Source of the DNA: Bacteroidales bacterium
Lineage (GTDB): Bacteria > Bacteroidota > Bacteroidia > Bacteroidales > UBA932
NCBI GenBank assembly: GCA_024401825.1
Contig: JAKSKF010000014.1
Span: 1 to 35,532, forward strand
DNA length: 35,532 nucleotides
Direction of reading: 5' to 3'
Shown: piece by piece, positions 9,253-16,765 of the stretch
How positions within the stretch are numbered: position 1 is the first letter of the stretch
Layout: each line of letters begins with the position of its first letter
The notes under the pieces: generated by a model
Told to the model about the DNA's origin: nothing
Databases searched by the model: none
What the model saw: the letters and a program-made list of their open reading frames with translations, nothing else
Program-made: the position numbers and the translations under genes

Positions 9253-9986
9253 AACAGTCCGACTTCACAGTGAGGGAAAACGTCCGCATTGCGGAAAAGA
9301 CCTGGAGAATGTGCCTGGAGGGCGACACTTCGCCCTTTGTCCGCGGAGGGCAGTTCATTGACCTCAGACTCGACGGGCGCTTTCTCCGCAGACCTTTTGC
9401 GGTGCAGAAGTGGGACTCTGAAAGTCTGACGCTGATTTACAAGACCGTGGGGGAGGGGACCCGGGAAATGACCGGAATCCGCCCCGGCACCGTAATCGAC
9501 GCCCTGACCGGACTCGGCAACGGGTTCGACGCCGACGCCAGCAAGCAAGCCGCGCTGGTGGTCTGCGGCGGCTTGGGGGCTTCGCCCGCCTTCACCCTGG
9601 TGAAGGACTTGCTGGCGGGCGGCAGGACGGTTACGGTGATTCTGGGCTTCAATACGGCCGCGGAGGCCATTCTGTACGAGGACTATTGCGCCCTTGGAGC
9701 GGACACGCGCCTGGTCACCGTGGACGGGTCGGCCGGGTTGAAGGGGCTTGTGACCGATGCCTTGGCGCAGCTTAATCCCGTGTTCGACTATTTCTACACC
9801 TGCGGCCCCAAGGTGATGATGAAGGCCGTGTGCGGCGCGATTGACGGCCCCGGGGAAGTCAGTCTGGAGGAAAGGATGGGCTGCGGCTGCGGAATCTGCT
9901 ACGGCTGCACCTGCCATACCGTCAAGGGCCCTGCCAGGGTATGCGCCGACGGCCCCGTGTTCAAAAAGGAGGACGTGATATGGTGA
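9249..9986 (+). CDS. pyrK: Dihydroorotate dehydrogenase electron-transfer subunit
   Basis: PyrK carries FAD and a [2Fe-2S] cluster and passes electrons from dihydroorotate oxidation in PyrD to NAD. The 245-residue protein has a ferredoxin-reductase-like FAD domain ('[10 protein letters not shown]', about residues 36-45), an NAD-binding domain ('[19 protein letters not shown]'), and a C-terminal cluster motif C-x4-C-x2-C-x11-C formed by Cys212, Cys217, Cys220 and Cys232, followed by 'DGPVF'. It overlaps carB by 4 bases and pyrD by 7 bases, so production of the two class 1B subunits is probably coupled. Confidence 0.94.
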   Translation: MKQSDFTVRENVRIAEKTWRMCLEGDTSPFVRGGQFIDLRLDGRFLRRPFAVQKWDSESLTLIYKTVGEGTREMTGIRPGTVIDALTGLGNGFDADASKQAALVVCGGLGASPAFTLVKDLLAGGRTVTVILGFNTAAEAILYEDYCALGADTRLVTVDGSAGLKGLVTDALAQLNPVFDYFYTCGPKVMMKAVCGAIDGPGEVSLEERMGCGCGICYGCTCHTVKGPARVCADGPVFKKEDVIW

Positions 9987-10888
9987 CATCTGTGAAACTT
10001 TGCGGAATTCAGTTGAAGAATCCCGTGGTTCCGGCCAGCGGGACCTTCGGCTTCGGCCTTGAAATGGCCTCCGTTTACGACTTGAACCTCCTTGGGGGCA
10101 TTTCCCTCAAGGGAACCACTCTGGAACCGCGCTTCGGCAACGAGTGCCCCAGGATAGCGGAGTGCCCTGACGGAATGATAAATTCAGTGGGGCTTCAGAA
10201 CCCCGGGGTGGACGCGCTTGTGGGCGAAAAAGTCCCCGCCCTGAGGAAACTCTATTCGGGAGCGGTGATTGCCAACGTCAGCGGATTCAGCATAGACGAA
10301 TACGTGCAGTGCTGCCGCAAGGCCGCTTCCTGCCCCGGAATCGACATATTGGAGGTGAACGTCAGCTGCCCCAACGTGCACGGAGGAGGACTTGCCTTCG
10401 GGACATCCCCGCAGTGCGCCGCGCAGGTTACGGCGGCGGTCAAGGCCGTGTGCGCCGACAAGCCGGTGTTCGTGAAACTCAGCCCCAACGTCACGGACAT
10501 CGCTTCCATAGCGCTGGCCTGCCAGGACGCCGGGGCCGACGGGCTCACGCTCATAAACACGGTCCTCGGGATGAGGATAGACATAGAGAGGAGAAAGCCC
10601 GTGGTGGCCAACCGCTACGGCGGATTCAGCGGACACGCGGTGCTCCCGCTGGCCCTCAGGATGGTGAACCAGGTGAGCAAGGTCTGCTCAGTTCCCATTA
10701 TGGGTTGCGGCGGAGTAAGCAACGCGCGGGAACTCGTGGAGATGATGATGGCGGGGGCGACGGCGGTTCAGGTAGGCGCCGAGAACCTCAGAAACCCTAT
10801 GGCCTGCAAGGAGATTGCACAGGAACTGCCTCTCCTGATGCGGGAACTTGGAATAGAAGATATCAACGAAATAATAGGAACGGTATGA
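9980..10888 (+). CDS. pyrD: Dihydroorotate dehydrogenase, class 1B catalytic subunit
   Basis: PyrD oxidises dihydroorotate to orotate using FMN and, with PyrK, NAD. It is a 302-residue TIM barrel. Cys130 in 'NVSCPNV' is the active-site base typical of class 1. The phosphate-binding loop '[26 protein letters not shown]' region is intact. The frame is open 13 codons upstream, but those codons are Arg-rich and lie inside pyrK, so the start is '[15 protein letters not shown]' at 9980. Its stop overlaps the pyrF start (ATGA). The class 1B, NAD-linked form suits an anaerobe, because it needs no respiratory quinone. Confidence 0.95.
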   Translation: MVTSVKLCGIQLKNPVVPASGTFGFGLEMASVYDLNLLGGISLKGTTLEPRFGNECPRIAECPDGMINSVGLQNPGVDALVGEKVPALRKLYSGAVIANVSGFSIDEYVQCCRKAASCPGIDILEVNVSCPNVHGGGLAFGTSPQCAAQVTAAVKAVCADKPVFVKLSPNVTDIASIALACQDAGADGLTLINTVLGMRIDIERRKPVVANRYGGFSGHAVLPLALRMVNQVSKVCSVPIMGCGGVSNARELVEMMMAGATAVQVGAENLRNPMACKEIAQELPLLMRELGIEDINEIIGTV

Positions 10889-11586
10889 AAGACGTAATCA
10901 TAGCCTGCGATTTCAGCGGCTCCGGGGAGGTCCTGGATTTTCTGGACGGATTTTCCGGATGCGAACGCAAACCCTTCGTCAAGATAGGGATGGAACTCTT
11001 CTACGGGGCCGGCCCCGACATAGTGAGGCAAATCAAGATGCGCGGTCACAGGATATTCCTGGACCTCAAGCTGCACGACATTCCCAACACTGTCAGGAAG
11101 ACTATGAAGGTCCTTTCCGCGCTCGACGTCGATATGACCAACGTTCACGCGGCGGGAACCATAGATATGATGAAAGCGGCGCTGGAGGGACTCACGAGGC
11201 CCGACGGCACGAGACCCCTGCTGATAGCCGTCACCCAGCTGACCTCCACCAGCGAGGAAAGGATGCGGAATGAACTCCTGATTTCCGCCGGAATGAACGA
11301 AACCATAGCCCAGTACGCGATGAACGCCGGGACCGCGGGGCTCGACGGAGTGGTGTGCTCTCCGCTCGAGGCCGCGATGGTCAAGGAACGCTGCGGGAAG
11401 GATTTTCTGGCGGTCACTCCCGGAATCAGGTTCGCGGACTCCGCCGCGGACGACCAGGTCAGGATAATGACTCCTCAGAAGGCCCGGCTGACAGGTTCCG
11501 ACTTCATAGTGGTGGGGCGTCCCATAACAGCCGCAGAAGACCCCGTGGCGGCATATCAGCGTTGCGTAACAGAATTTTTAGGATAA
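10885..11586 (+). CDS. pyrF: Orotidine 5'-phosphate decarboxylase
   Basis: This is the last step to UMP: decarboxylation of OMP without a cofactor. The 233-residue protein has the group signature '[10 protein letters not shown]' (catalytic Asp60, Lys62, Asp65), 'KIGMELFY' and the phosphate-binding 'VVGRPIT' near the C-terminus. A longer open frame begins far upstream inside pyrD, but those codons are out-of-frame pyrD sequence. The start is the ATG at 10885, overlapping the pyrD stop. It ends in TAATG, shared with the pyrE start. Confidence 0.95.
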   Translation: MKDVIIACDFSGSGEVLDFLDGFSGCERKPFVKIGMELFYGAGPDIVRQIKMRGHRIFLDLKLHDIPNTVRKTMKVLSALDVDMTNVHAAGTIDMMKAALEGLTRPDGTRPLLIAVTQLTSTSEERMRNELLISAGMNETIAQYAMNAGTAGLDGVVCSPLEAAMVKERCGKDFLAVTPGIRFADSAADDQVRIMTPQKARLTGSDFIVVGRPITAAEDPVAAYQRCVTEFLG

Positions 11587-12215
11587 TGGAAAGAACAATT
11601 GCAGAGAAACTGCTCAGCATCAAGGCGGTATTCCTCCGCCCGGAGGAACCGTTCACCTGGGCCAGCGGGATAAAGAGTCCCATCTACACGGACAACAGAC
11701 TGATACTCACGGCTCCTGAAGTCCGCGAAATTGTAGAACAGGCCATAGCCGACACGGTGAAGGCGGAATATCCCGGGGTCGAGACCCTTATGGGTACGAG
11801 CACCGCGGGAATAGCCCACGCCGCCATCGCCGCCTCGATACTCGGACTGCCTATGGGCTATGTCCGTTCCGAGGCCAAGTCCCACGGACGCAACAACAGG
11901 ATAGAAGGCAGGCTCGAGCCCGGAACCAAGGTCGTGGTCATCGAGGACCTCATTTCCACGGGAGGAAGTGTGCTCGACGTGGTCGATGCCCTCAGGGAGG
12001 CCGGAGCCGAGGTCCTGGGAGTGGTCAGCATCTTCACCTACGGTATGAAGAAGGGAATCGGGCGCCTTGCCGAAGCCGGTGTCAGGAACGTGTCCCTTTG
12101 CAATCTCGACGTTATGGTCGAGGTGGCCGCCGAGCACAGATACATCGCTCCCGAATGGAAGGACAGGATACTGGCCTTCAGGGACAATCCCTCTGACGAG
12201 AGTTGGATAAAGTAA
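11586..12215 (+). CDS. pyrE: Orotate phosphoribosyltransferase
   Basis: PyrE converts orotate and PRPP to OMP. The 209-residue type I phosphoribosyltransferase has the PRPP-binding motif 'VVVIEDLISTGGSVLDVV' (about residues 117-134), the flexible-loop region 'RSEAKSHGRNNRIEG', and the N-terminal hood segment 'FTWASGIKSPIYTDNR'. The start codon shares one base with the pyrF stop (TAATG, 11584-11588). A 9-base gap follows before pyrB. An apparent in-frame extension upstream of 11586 is out-of-frame pyrF sequence and was discarded. Confidence 0.95.
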   Translation: MERTIAEKLLSIKAVFLRPEEPFTWASGIKSPIYTDNRLILTAPEVREIVEQAIADTVKAEYPGVETLMGTSTAGIAHAAIAASILGLPMGYVRSEAKSHGRNNRIEGRLEPGTKVVVIEDLISTGGSVLDVVDALREAGAEVLGVVSIFTYGMKKGIGRLAEAGVRNVSLCNLDVMVEVAAEHRYIAPEWKDRILAFRDNPSDESWIK

Positions 12216-12224
12216 ACCATTGAT

Positions 12225-13301
12225 ATGAAACATCTGATAGAACCTACGGACATCAGTCGCGCCGAGACGGACCGGATTATCGCTCTTGCCCTGGACATAA
12301 TCGCGCATCCCGCCGACTACAGGGACAGTCTCCGGTATCACAAGCTTGCGACTCTCTTCTACGAGCCTTCCACCAGGACCAGGCTGAGTTTCACTTCCGC
12401 TATGATGGAACTCGGCGGGCAGGTGCTTGGCTTCTCCGATGCCAGGAATTCCTCCGTCAGCAAGGGGGAAACGGTGGCCGACACGGTCAGGGTGGTGGAG
12501 AATTTCGTGGACATAGTGGCGATGAGGCATCCCCTTGAAGGCGCGCCCCTGGTGGCCTCGCAGGCGTCCCACATCCCCATAATCAACGCGGGAGACGGCT
12601 CGCACGCGCACCCCACGCAGACCCTGACCGACCTTCTGACCATACAGAGGGAACTCGGGCATATAGACAACATCACCATAGGCTTCTGCGGAGACCTCAA
12701 GTTCGGACGCACGGTGCATTCCCTCATCAAGGCCCTTAGCCGTTACCAAGGAATCAAGGTCATTCTGATTGCCCCGGACGAACTCAGACTGCCGGACTAC
12801 ATCAAGAAGGATGTGTGCGACAGACAGGGGATAGATTACAGGGAGGTGAAGGACATAGAATCCGTGATAGGCGAGCTGGACGTGCTGTATATGACCAGGG
12901 TCCAGCAGGAAAGGTTCCTGGATATGGAGGAGTTCGAGAGGGTGAAGAACTGCTTCGTGCTGGACGCGGCGAAGATGAAGGGAGCCAAGAGCAGGATGGC
13001 CGTGCTGCATCCGCTTCCCAGGGTCAATGAAATCAGGCCCGAGGTCGACGCCGACCCGAGGGCGGCCTATTTCCGTCAGGTGGGAAACGGCAAATACGTG
13101 AGAATGGCGCTCATATACAGCCTGCTCAAGTGGAAGGATGACCCGCAGCACACTATGCCGGAGCATCCGGAAAGATTCAGTGACGAAACTTTGAAGTGCC
13201 CCAATCCCAAGTGCATCAGCAACCACGAAGAAACGGGACACCTGTTTCACAAGACCGATTCGGGCGTCATAAGATGCGCATTCTGCGACACGAAGGTGTA
13301 G
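12225..13301 (+). CDS. pyrB: Aspartate carbamoyltransferase with a C-terminal PyrI-type zinc domain
   Basis: PyrB joins carbamoyl phosphate and aspartate, step 2 of UMP synthesis. Residues 1 to about 310 are a complete catalytic chain: 'FYEPSTRTRLSF', 'SVSKGET', 'HAHPTQ' and 'HPLPRVNEI'. The protein then runs on to 358 residues, ending in a segment that matches the zinc domain of the separate regulatory chain PyrI: 'CPNPKCISN' and 'RCAFC', giving Cys325, Cys330, Cys351 and Cys354 (C-x4-C, 20 residues, C-x2-C; E. coli PyrI has C-x4-C-x23-C-x2-C). The nucleotide-binding half of PyrI is absent. I infer that the tail stabilises subunit contacts without CTP/ATP control. It is the last pyr gene of the operon. 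Confidence 0.94.
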   Translation: MKHLIEPTDISRAETDRIIALALDIIAHPADYRDSLRYHKLATLFYEPSTRTRLSFTSAMMELGGQVLGFSDARNSSVSKGETVADTVRVVENFVDIVAMRHPLEGAPLVASQASHIPIINAGDGSHAHPTQTLTDLLTIQRELGHIDNITIGFCGDLKFGRTVHSLIKALSRYQGIKVILIAPDELRLPDYIKKDVCDRQGIDYREVKDIESVIGELDVLYMTRVQQERFLDMEEFERVKNCFVLDAAKMKGAKSRMAVLHPLPRVNEIRPEVDADPRAAYFRQVGNGKYVRMALIYSLLKWKDDPQHTMPEHPERFSDETLKCPNPKCISNHEETGHLFHKTDSGVIRCAFCDTKV

Positions 13302-13348
13302 CCCTGGAATTTTTTGTATATCTGTAGGTTCAGTAAAAAATAAAGATT

Positions 13349-14572
13349 ATGAGAAGCAGAATTTTATTGGCATCTGTCCTTGCGGCGCTCTCCCTTTGCG
13401 CCTGCACCAAGGAAAATCCCACAGAAAGCGTGACGGAGCCGGTAATAGTGAATGTGACTCCTGCCGACACCAAGGCCATAGAGGACTATTATTCAAACTG
13501 GGCTGAATTTATAAAGAAAATCATCTCGGAGTCGGGTTTCAACTTGATTGACATAGCCGTCAAGCTGGATTTCCCCGAAATCGGAAGGCTTGAAGACCTT
13601 GATATCAGGGACGGAAACGGCGCTCCCGTCAAATTCGGGGACCTTTCAGAACCCGAGCAGACGGCGTTCATAGAATGCGCCGCAGTGGAACTTGCGGCCA
13701 TCCAGTGCGCGAAGGCCGTGCAGATGTCCGCGCTCTACAGGGAATTCGGCTTCCTGAACGACCTCATAGTGGCGGTTTCCGCTTTTGCCGACAAACTCAT
13801 CAAGGCCGGGACTTCCATCGATGTTTTCGTCGACAAGCTCCAGACTATGATAAGCCGGCCTATGGTGCTGGACGTATGCTCACCTTTCCCCGCTGTGGAG
13901 GAGCAGCCTGCCACCAAGGGACTTATCGGCTTCGATGACCCTGAGAGAATGAGCTACCCGGAATTTATCTCACAGATGGCCGGAGTTGCCAGGAAGGGAG
14001 ATTTTGCGATTATCATTCCCGTAGCCGACCATCCCGAGACCTTGTGGAACCTGAAACCCTACTTCATTGACACTCCTTCCGGAATCCATCACGCGTTTGG
14101 ACACTGCGCCATCGTTATGGATGACTTCAAACCTGAAACTTCAGAGGATGCCGAACTCCTCTACGGAGCGGTGGAAGAAGGTGTCAACTATGAGAGCTCG
14201 TCAACCTGGCTCACAGATTTCTATCTTCTGGAGCCTGTGAATCTGGAGTTTATCTGGGACATCGCCAACACTGACACTCCTCTCAGGATTGAACCTGTCG
14301 CCATTCCCAGGCCAGAGAGAGACAAATTCGTAACATATGCCAAACAGTACGAGCACGCTTCGTTCATCAATATGCTCAGCACTGACTGGTTCGTTTCGAA
14401 GCGCCTCGTTCCTGAGAAATTCACCTGCGCCTCTTTCTTATGGCACTGTTGCCAGAATGTCTATGGGCTCGACATTTCAGTTCCTTTCATCCCCACCGTG
14501 GCCCCGATTAACGTGGTTTGCTCTCCTTATACAATCATAAAGAAGTTCATCACCACAGAGAATCTGAAATAG
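13349..14572 (+). CDS. Lipoprotein, possible permuted NlpC/P60 (YiiX-like) papain fold
   Basis: I do not recognise this 407-residue protein as a named family. Residues 1-19 are a lipoprotein signal peptide with lipobox 'LCAC' (lipidated Cys19). Residues 40-175 are predicted largely helical. Residues 215-395 carry spaced motifs resembling permuted papain-fold enzymes of the YiiX/DUF830 type: 'GDFAIII' (217-223), 'GHCAIV' with His252, then 'FTCASFLWHC' with Cys360. In that fold the His precedes the Cys. If correct, it could hydrolyse an amide or acyl bond in the cell envelope. It begins 47 bases after pyrB, and an imperfect -7 element (TATATCTG, 13317-13324) lies upstream. The function is inferred from motif order only. 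Confidence 0.8.
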   Translation: MRSRILLASVLAALSLCACTKENPTESVTEPVIVNVTPADTKAIEDYYSNWAEFIKKIISESGFNLIDIAVKLDFPEIGRLEDLDIRDGNGAPVKFGDLSEPEQTAFIECAAVELAAIQCAKAVQMSALYREFGFLNDLIVAVSAFADKLIKAGTSIDVFVDKLQTMISRPMVLDVCSPFPAVEEQPATKGLIGFDDPERMSYPEFISQMAGVARKGDFAIIIPVADHPETLWNLKPYFIDTPSGIHHAFGHCAIVMDDFKPETSEDAELLYGAVEEGVNYESSSTWLTDFYLLEPVNLEFIWDIANTDTPLRIEPVAIPRPERDKFVTYAKQYEHASFINMLSTDWFVSKRLVPEKFTCASFLWHCCQNVYGLDISVPFIPTVAPINVVCSPYTIIKKFITTENLK

Positions 14573-14588
14573 TTCCCGGTACAAATAT

Positions 14589-14626
14589 GGAAAAGAGCCT
14601 TGACACTGCTGCCAAGGCTCTTTTCC
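14589..14626. terminator. Bidirectional intrinsic terminator
   Basis: A perfect 14-bp stem (14589-14602 with 14613-14626) closes a 10-base loop. The stem begins GGAAAAGAGCC and ends GGCTCTTTTCC, so an A run on one side and a T run on the other give a terminator that works on both strands. It lies between the convergent lipoprotein gene (stop at 14572) and guaA (stop at 14630). Confidence 0.85.
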
Positions 14627-14629
14627 TGT

Positions 14630-15589
14630 CTATTCCCACTCAATTGTTGCGGGCGGCTTGGGTGAGATGTCATAGACTACCCGTCCTACACCCTCGACCT
14701 GCGCCACGATGTCCTTGCAGACTTTCTGCAGGAATTCGAAGGGGAGGTCTATGACCTCTGCGGTGACTGCGTCCACTGAATTGACGGCCCTGAGCGCCAC
14801 GACATTGTCGAAGCAGCGGCGTCCGTCCTTGATTCCCGTACTGAGCACGGGGAGCAGTATGGCTCCCGCCTGCCAGATTTTGTCGTACAGGCCTTCGCGG
14901 CGCAAAGCGTCTATGAAGATTGCGTCCGCCTCCTGAAGGATGTGGATACGTTCCGGAGTGCACTCTTCCAGACAACGGACTCCGAGACCCGGGCCGGGGA
15001 AGGGGTGGCGTCCAAGGAAGTGGGAACTCAGTCCGAGACAGGCTCCTACCTGGCGCACCTCATATTTATAAAGGTATTTGAGAGGTTCCACAAGACCGAA
15101 GTCGAGGTCGTCGGGAAGCCCGCCTACGTTGTGATGGCTCTTGATTACGCCCTTGTCCGAATGGGATTCCGCGATCTCGGGCCAGAATGCCCCCTGAGCG
15201 CGGCAGCGGGCTCCGCTGATTTTGCGCGCCTCGTCCGCCCTCACGTCGATGAAGGTCTTGCCTATGGCCTTGCGCTTGAGTTCAGGGTCGGTGACGCCTT
15301 TCAGCGCCGCAAAGAAACGGTCGGCTGCGCGTACGCCCTTGACATTGAGTCCCAAGGACTTGTAGTGCTCCAGAACGTCTTCGAATTCGTTTTTTCTGAG
15401 CAGGCCGTGGTCCACGAATATGCAGACCAGACGCTTGCCTATTGCCTTGTCCACCAGTACGGCGGTGACTGTGGAATCCACTCCGCCGGAAAGTCCCAGC
15501 ACCACGGTGTCGGAACCTACCTGCTCGCTGATTTCTTTTACTGCATCCCGCACAAACTGCTCGGGATTGAGTTTTTCTCCGTTATACAT
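14630..15589 (-). CDS. guaA: GMP synthase ATP-pyrophosphatase subunit without a glutaminase domain
   Basis: GMP synthase aminates XMP to GMP. The usual bacterial enzyme is about 510-525 residues, with an N-terminal glutaminase. This protein has 319 residues and begins directly with the ATP-pyrophosphatase domain: '[11 protein letters not shown]' (PPi-loop, residues 34-39), '[10 protein letters not shown]', '[10 protein letters not shown]' and '[12 protein letters not shown]', followed by the complete dimerisation domain ending 'KPPATIEWE'. The normal 'QGTxYPDxIES' motif reads '[11 protein letters not shown]'. It starts 12 bases after guaB. No class I glutaminase gene is adjacent, so it either uses free ammonia or pairs with a subunit encoded elsewhere, as archaeal two-subunit GMP synthases do. 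Confidence 0.93.
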   Translation of the reverse strand: MYNGEKLNPEQFVRDAVKEISEQVGSDTVVLGLSGGVDSTVTAVLVDKAIGKRLVCIFVDHGLLRKNEFEDVLEHYKSLGLNVKGVRAADRFFAALKGVTDPELKRKAIGKTFIDVRADEARKISGARCRAQGAFWPEIAESHSDKGVIKSHHNVGGLPDDLDFGLVEPLKYLYKYEVRQVGACLGLSSHFLGRHPFPGPGLGVRCLEECTPERIHILQEADAIFIDALRREGLYDKIWQAGAILLPVLSTGIKDGRRCFDNVVALRAVNSVDAVTAEVIDLPFEFLQKVCKDIVAQVEGVGRVVYDISPKPPATIEWE

Positions 15590-15601
15590 TTTTTCTTGTC
15601 G

Positions 15602-16681
15602 TTATTTGTAATTGGGGGCCTCTTTGGCAATAGTTACGTCGTGCGGGTGGCTTTCCGCCATACCGCTGGCAGTGACCTTGGAGAATTTGGCCTTGTGCAA
15701 TTCCTCTATGTTGCGGGCTCCGCAGTAGCCCATACCGGAGCGGAGTCCTCCAACCATCTGGTAGATGACTTCGCTGACAGGACCCTTGCAGGCAACCCTG
15801 CCTACAATGCCCTCGGGAACAAGTTTATTGCTGTTTTCCTGGAAATAGCGGTCTGCGGAACCGGCATTCATAGCATCTATGCTGCCCATTCCGCGGTATG
15901 TCTTGAATTTCTTGCCGTCAATCTCTATGACCGTTCCCGGAGCCTCGTCCGTCCCCGCGAACATTGAACCGCACATCACGCAGTCCGCGCCCGCGGCAAG
16001 GGCCTTGACTACGTCTCCGGAGTATCTCAAGCCTCCGTCCGCTATGACGGGTACGCCCAAAGGGGAGGCAATCCCGGATACCTCGTATATGGCGCTGAGC
16101 TGTGGAACACCTACTCCGGCTACGATTCTCGTGGTGCAGATGCTCCCCGGGCCGATGCCCACCTTGAGGCCGTCCGCGCCGTTGTCTATGAGGTACTGCG
16201 CGGCACTGGCCGTCGCGATGTTCCCGACCACCACCTGAAGGGAGGGATATTTTTTCTTGACCTCTCCCAGAAGTCTGCCCACGTTGACGCTGTGACCGTG
16301 GGCGCAGTCAAGAACTACCGCATCCACGTTCTTTTCAAGCAGGGCCTCAATCCTTTCCAGTGCAGTGGCGTTGATTCCTATGCCGGCCGCCACCTTCAGT
16401 CCCCTGGCCTTGACCCTGGCCACATTCTCTGCCTGCTGCGCGATGCTCATATTCTTGTGCACCACGCCTATTCCTCCCTGGAGGGCGACTGCTTCTGCCA
16501 TAGGGGCTTCCGTGACAGTGTCCATTGCCGCTGAGGCGAAGGGGATGTCGAGGGCGATGCCGCGGCTGAACCTTCCGCTGATATCGACGTTGCAGGGGAG
16601 AACTTCGGAATAGGAAGGGATGAGAAGCACGTCGTCAAACGTGAGTCCCTCCATTTCAATGCGCTCGGATATGAATGACAT
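15602..16681 (-). CDS. guaB: IMP dehydrogenase lacking CBS domains
   Basis: GuaB oxidises IMP to XMP with NAD, the committed step to GMP. The usual enzyme is about 490 residues with a CBS-pair (Bateman) domain inserted in the TIM barrel. This one has 359 residues and passes directly from 'VVHKNMSIAQQAENVARVK' (to about residue 91) to 'GLKVAAGIG', exactly where the CBS pair normally sits. The catalytic loop 'GIGPGSICTTR' (Cys182), the flap 'YRGMGS' and 'GGLRSGMGYCGA' are intact. CBS-less IMPDHs are known in some organisms. The CBS domains normally bind ATP/GTP to tune activity, so that control should be absent. It is first in a guaB-guaA operon. Confidence 0.95.
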   Translation of the reverse strand: MSFISERIEMEGLTFDDVLLIPSYSEVLPCNVDISGRFSRGIALDIPFASAAMDTVTEAPMAEAVALQGGIGVVHKNMSIAQQAENVARVKARGLKVAAGIGINATALERIEALLEKNVDAVVLDCAHGHSVNVGRLLGEVKKKYPSLQVVVGNIATASAAQYLIDNGADGLKVGIGPGSICTTRIVAGVGVPQLSAIYEVSGIASPLGVPVIADGGLRYSGDVVKALAAGADCVMCGSMFAGTDEAPGTVIEIDGKKFKTYRGMGSIDAMNAGSADRYFQENSNKLVPEGIVGRVACKGPVSEVIYQMVGGLRSGMGYCGARNIEELHKAKFSKVTASGMAESHPHDVTIAKEAPNYK

Positions 16682-16710
16682 AATCTGATTGTTTACAATA
16701 TAAGCATCCC

Positions 16711-16718
16711 CAAAATTA
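16711..16718 (-). promoter_or_regulatory. Probable promoter -7 element of guaB-guaA
   Basis: The minus strand reads TAATTTTG, an exact TAnnTTTG match, 29 bases upstream of the guaB start. No convincing -33 box was seen at the usual spacing. Confidence 0.5.
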
Positions 16719-16765
16719 ACACAATATTCTGAATTTTCGCAGAACCGGATGCCGCTATTCCGACA

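Noticed and set aside
11556..13250. 564-codon open frame on the minus strand
   Set aside because: It lies wholly antisense to pyrF/pyrE/pyrB, whose motifs are unmistakable. Its translation is rich in His, Arg and Gly without domain features, as expected of an antisense shadow in GC-rich coding DNA.
14942..15967. 341-codon open frame on the plus strand
   Set aside because: It runs across guaA and guaB on the opposite strand and crosses their junction; no motifs of its own.
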